NCBI GenBank assembly: GCA_046758005.1 | Contig: JBHHZJ010000122.1 | Location: 1-8,391, forward strand | Source of the DNA: JBHHZJ01 sp046758005 | GTDB lineage: Bacteria; Pseudomonadota; Alphaproteobacteria; Kiloniellales; J153 | DNA: 8,391 nt | Direction of reading: 5' to 3' | Part shown: positions 5,488 through 8,391 of the stretch, piece by piece | Layout: every line of letters starts with the position of its first letter | How positions within the stretch are numbered: position 1 is the first letter of the stretch | Program-made: the position numbers and the translations under genes | The notes under the pieces: generated by a model | The model's database searches: none | The model's input: only the letters and a program-made list of their open reading frames with translations | What the model was told of the DNA's origin: nothing

Positions 5488-5931
5488 ATGAGCGCCCTGG
5501 CTTTGCTTCCGTCCTCCTCGACCGCCGCGCCGCCACCCGCGAGCGACGCGGCAGGGGTTCTTGCCGCCCGCGGCGGGCGGCGCACCGACGAGCCGGTCGC
5601 GGCGGTCGCCCGGAGCACCCCGCCACGCAACGGGGTCCAGGGCCGCCATGTCCGGCCCGACCCCCGCGACGCGCAGCGCGCGCTCGGGCGGGGCCGGGCA
5701 GGGCCGGCCGGCCCGGGCGCCCGTGCGGGTGCCGGCCCGGCCGCCGAGCGCCCCTTGGGCGCCTCGGCGCGGTTTCTGATCCAGGTGTTGGCGCAGGACC
5801 TGGGCCCGCCCGCCGGCCCACTGGCGCAGCATCGCGACGGCGCGGTGCTGGGCAGCGACGCCTACCGCCGGGCCGGCGGCCAGCCGCCGCTGTATTCGCA
5901 ACGCCCCACGGTCTTTCGGATCACGGTCTAG
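5488..5931 (+). CDS. Hypothetical protein, Ala/Pro/Arg/Gly-rich with conserved-looking C-terminus
   Basis: I do not recognise a named family. The 147 residues are mostly low-complexity to about residue 90, likely disordered, without a signal peptide or membrane helix. The C-terminal part looks structured: SARFLIQVLAQDLG (93-106), then AYRRAGGQPPLYSQRPTVFR (125-144) and a final ITV. I have an impression of similar tails in small alphaproteobacterial proteins of unknown function, but cannot verify it. The ATG at 5488 has AAAGGA (5469-5474) 13 bases upstream, slightly far, and a good promoter about 40 bases upstream, which is the best argument that the gene is real. It ends 17 bases before the stop of the convergent ferritin-like gene. 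An antisense open frame covers this stretch, so coding status needs comparison with homologues. Confidence 0.55.
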   Translation: MSALALLPSSSTAAPPPASDAAGVLAARGGRRTDEPVAAVARSTPPRNGVQGRHVRPDPRDAQRALGRGRAGPAGPGARAGAGPAAERPLGASARFLIQVLAQDLGPPAGPLAQHRDGAVLGSDAYRRAGGQPPLYSQRPTVFRITV

Positions 5932-5935
5932 AGTA

Positions 5936-5950
5936 GATCCGGGCCGGATC
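5936..5950. terminator. Small hairpin between convergent genes
   Basis: GATCCGGGCCGGATC is a nearly perfect palindrome: a 6-bp stem with a 3-base loop, or 7 bp around one base. It sits just after the stop at 5931 and overlaps the stop of the minus-strand gene. It could act as a shared terminator in both directions, but there is no T-run. Confidence 0.35.
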
Positions 5951-6770
5951 AGGCGGCGCCGGCGCAACGCTGGTGGCGGGCCCGCACGAACCGGTAGGCC
6001 GCGCGCGAGGTCCAGCGCGCGAGCCGGCCCTGGGGAGCGAGCCCGACCGCCTTGAAGGTCATGGCCACGCCGCGCTCGACGTGCTCGCGGCGGTAATAGC
6101 CGAAGGCGCGGGCCGCGTAGGCGCGCGACCAGCGCTTGCGGTCGTAAGGCTCGTCCGGCCGGCCGTTGGCGGCGTAGTAGGCGTAGGCGAGCTCGTCGTC
6201 CTCGCTCTCGCCGATCCGGCCGAGCGCCACCAGGACCCGGCGCAGCCTGCCGATCCGCTCCTTCCGCAGGTAGCGCTTGAGGTGGCTGTAGAACAGCCTG
6301 TAGTGGCGGAACTCGTCGCCGGCGACGTTCCTGCAGATCGCGCGCAGGACCGGCTCGGCGCTGGCCGCGCCGAGGGCCGAGTAATAGGACGAGGTGCCGA
6401 CCTCGACGATGCAGCGCGCGACCAGCTCGCCCGTGCGCGAGCCGCGCACCGACTCCGCGGCGTGCAGCGGCACGCGGAAGCCCTCGGTGAAACGCTTGAA
6501 GCTCTCCTCGAAGTCGAACGACGGGTCGGCCATCTCGGCCCAGCGGCCGAGCGCCAGGCCGTGCTGCACCTCCTCGGCCGCCCAGGCCTTCGCGGCCTCC
6601 TGGAACTCCGGGTCGTCCGGGAACACGTTGCACAGGTAGGTCGCGTAGTCGCCGCCGTTGTATTCGACCATGCTGGCGGCCTTGACGATCCTGAGGATGT
6701 CAGGATCGACCTTGACCGGATCGAACCGCTCCCAGGGGATGTCGTCGAGCGTCCAGTGCTTCCCCGTCAT
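5949..6770 (-). CDS. Ferritin-like diiron protein of unknown function
   Basis: The protein has 273 residues. It carries the full ligand set of a ferritin-like diiron helical bundle: Glu36, Glu67-x-x-His70 (EEVQH), Glu123 (VEVGTSSYY) and Glu153-x-x-His156 (DEFRH). This E, ExxH, E, ExxH pattern with long spacing is that of acyl-ACP desaturase and other diiron oxygenase-like proteins. The C-terminus (about 230-273) is Arg-rich and basic, with KAVGLAPQGRLARWTSRAAY. The substrate is unknown; oxygenase, desaturase-like or redox/iron roles are possible. ATG 6770 is chosen because MTGKHWTLDDIPWERFDP looks like a natural N-terminus. The frame is open further upstream to 6959, but that part is Arg/Ala-rich and crosses the intergenic region. 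The Shine-Dalgarno is weak. It lies 195 bases downstream of atpC on the same strand, so it may be read through from the atp operon or have its own promoter. Confidence 0.83.
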   Translation of the reverse strand: MTGKHWTLDDIPWERFDPVKVDPDILRIVKAASMVEYNGGDYATYLCNVFPDDPEFQEAAKAWAAEEVQHGLALGRWAEMADPSFDFEESFKRFTEGFRVPLHAAESVRGSRTGELVARCIVEVGTSSYYSALGAASAEPVLRAICRNVAGDEFRHYRLFYSHLKRYLRKERIGRLRRVLVALGRIGESEDDELAYAYYAANGRPDEPYDRKRWSRAYAARAFGYYRREHVERGVAMTFKAVGLAPQGRLARWTSRAAYRFVRARHQRCAGAA

Positions 6771-6851
6771 TCCGTCTTGCCCGCATCTGCTCCGACAATG
6801 CCAACGTCGCCGCGCTGGCCGTGCCCCCGCCATTCGTCGGGCCGGGCCTAT

Positions 6852-6870
6852 AAAAGGTCGAGCGGACCTT
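6852..6870 (-). terminator. Weak terminator-like hairpin after atpC
   Basis: On the minus strand AAGGTC-CGCTC-GACCTT is a 6-bp stem with a 5-base loop running into TT, four T in a row counting the stem end, then ATAGG. It lies about 96 bases past the atpC stop and before the ferritin-like gene. The stem and T-run are short, so it may only attenuate readthrough. The same bases (TTTTATAGG) could alternatively form part of a promoter for the ferritin-like gene. Confidence 0.35.
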
Positions 6871-6965
6871 ACCATGATGGCGCCGGCTTCGGAACCGCTC
6901 CCGGCCGGCCGGGCGGCACGCCGCGCCGCCGCCCGTGACGGGCTCGGCGCACGTCCCACCCGGAC

Positions 6966-7373
6966 CTAGCTTTCGCCCGCCTGGAGCATCGCCTCGGCCA
7001 CCGCGATCATCTTTTCCGCCATCTTTCGCTCCGCCTCCGTCGTGGCGTCTGCCAGGTCCTCGCGCGCGTCCGCGAGTTGTTGCTCCGCCGCGGCGCGGTC
7101 GATCTCGGCGACCGGCAGGGCCCGGTCCGCCAGCACCGTGCAGCGCGCCGGGGTCACCTCGGCGAAGCCGCCGGCGACGAAGATGCGCTCCTTGACCTGG
7201 CCCTTCTCGTAGACCCGGATGACGCCCGGCCGGACCGTGGAGATCATCGGCGCGTGGCGCGGCAGCACGCCGAAGTCGCCCGCGCCGCCCGGCACGACCA
7301 CCATCTCGACGTTCTCCGAGAACAGCAGCCGCTCCGGCGAGACCAGCTCGAACTCGACCCACTCCTCGGTCAT
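6966..7373 (-). CDS. atpC: F1F0 ATP synthase epsilon subunit
   Basis: The protein has 135 residues, normal for the family. Epsilon sits on the gamma stalk of F1, couples rotation and can inhibit ATP hydrolysis. Residues 1-85 form the beta-sandwich, with FELVSPERLLFSENVEMVVV, the hallmark GDFGVLPRHAPMIS (32-45) and VAGGFAEV. The C-terminal 90-135 is the two-helix domain (AAAEQQLADAREDLADATTE). The ATG at 7373 gives the expected N-terminus; the ribosome site is a modest GGGGCG about 6 bases upstream. It lies 53 bases downstream of atpD on the same strand, the usual end of the atpHAGDC operon. Nothing unusual was seen. Confidence 0.96.
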   Translation of the reverse strand: MTEEWVEFELVSPERLLFSENVEMVVVPGGAGDFGVLPRHAPMISTVRPGVIRVYEKGQVKERIFVAGGFAEVTPARCTVLADRALPVAEIDRAAAEQQLADAREDLADATTEAERKMAEKMIAVAEAMLQAGES

Positions 7374-7426
7374 GGCTTTCGCCCCGTTGCCGTATCGGAC
7401 AACCCGCGTATCCCGGACCGCGCGGT

Positions 7427-8391
<965 letters not shown>

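Noticed and set aside
5485..6633. A 382-codon minus-strand open frame antisense to the 5488 gene and overlapping the ferritin-like gene
   Set aside because: It is low-complexity, Arg/Gly-rich sequence, and its right half is an alternative frame of the ferritin-like gene, which has intact diiron motifs.

Overview
The window is very GC-rich chromosomal DNA, except for one AT-rich block near 5250-5450. It most likely comes from an alphaproteobacterium, and the style of the polyhydroxyalkanoate (PHA) synthase suggests Rhodospirillales or a relative. That placement is inferred from protein resemblance and gene order; no rRNA or other marker is present.

Left part (1-3334): a PHA storage locus. On the minus strand, in transcription order, lie a small PhaE/PhaR-subunit-like protein (2493-2050), a PHA synthase of the PhaC family (2276-969) and acetyl-CoA acetyltransferase phaA (751 to beyond the left edge). 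The first two overlap by 227 bases in different frames. Divergent from them, on the plus strand, is phaR (2723-3334), a PHA-responsive repressor. TGC-rich inverted motifs lie upstream of both phaR and phaA and are candidate PhaR operators. PhaA makes acetoacetyl-CoA, a reductase outside the window would supply hydroxybutyryl-CoA, the synthase polymerises it, and PhaR would couple expression to granule formation.

Middle part (3369-5931): a PAS-GGDEF-EAL protein on the minus strand, convergent with phaR, probably a c-di-GMP phosphodiesterase with a degenerate GGDEF site. Upstream of it is a 373-base gap. About 200 bases of this gap are only about 31% GC (hand count) and hold three perfect palindromes and several good promoter hexamers. 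One 18-bp palindrome fills the spacer of a sigma70-like promoter that points at a small unrecognised plus-strand gene (5488-5931).

Right part (5949-8391), all minus strand: atpD (5' part outside the window), atpC, then a ferritin-like diiron protein of unknown function 195 bases downstream of atpC.

Most of the window is familiar metabolism. The parts that deserve a second look are the unusual short-subunit PHA synthase pair with its long out-of-frame overlap, and the AT-rich palindromic control region.
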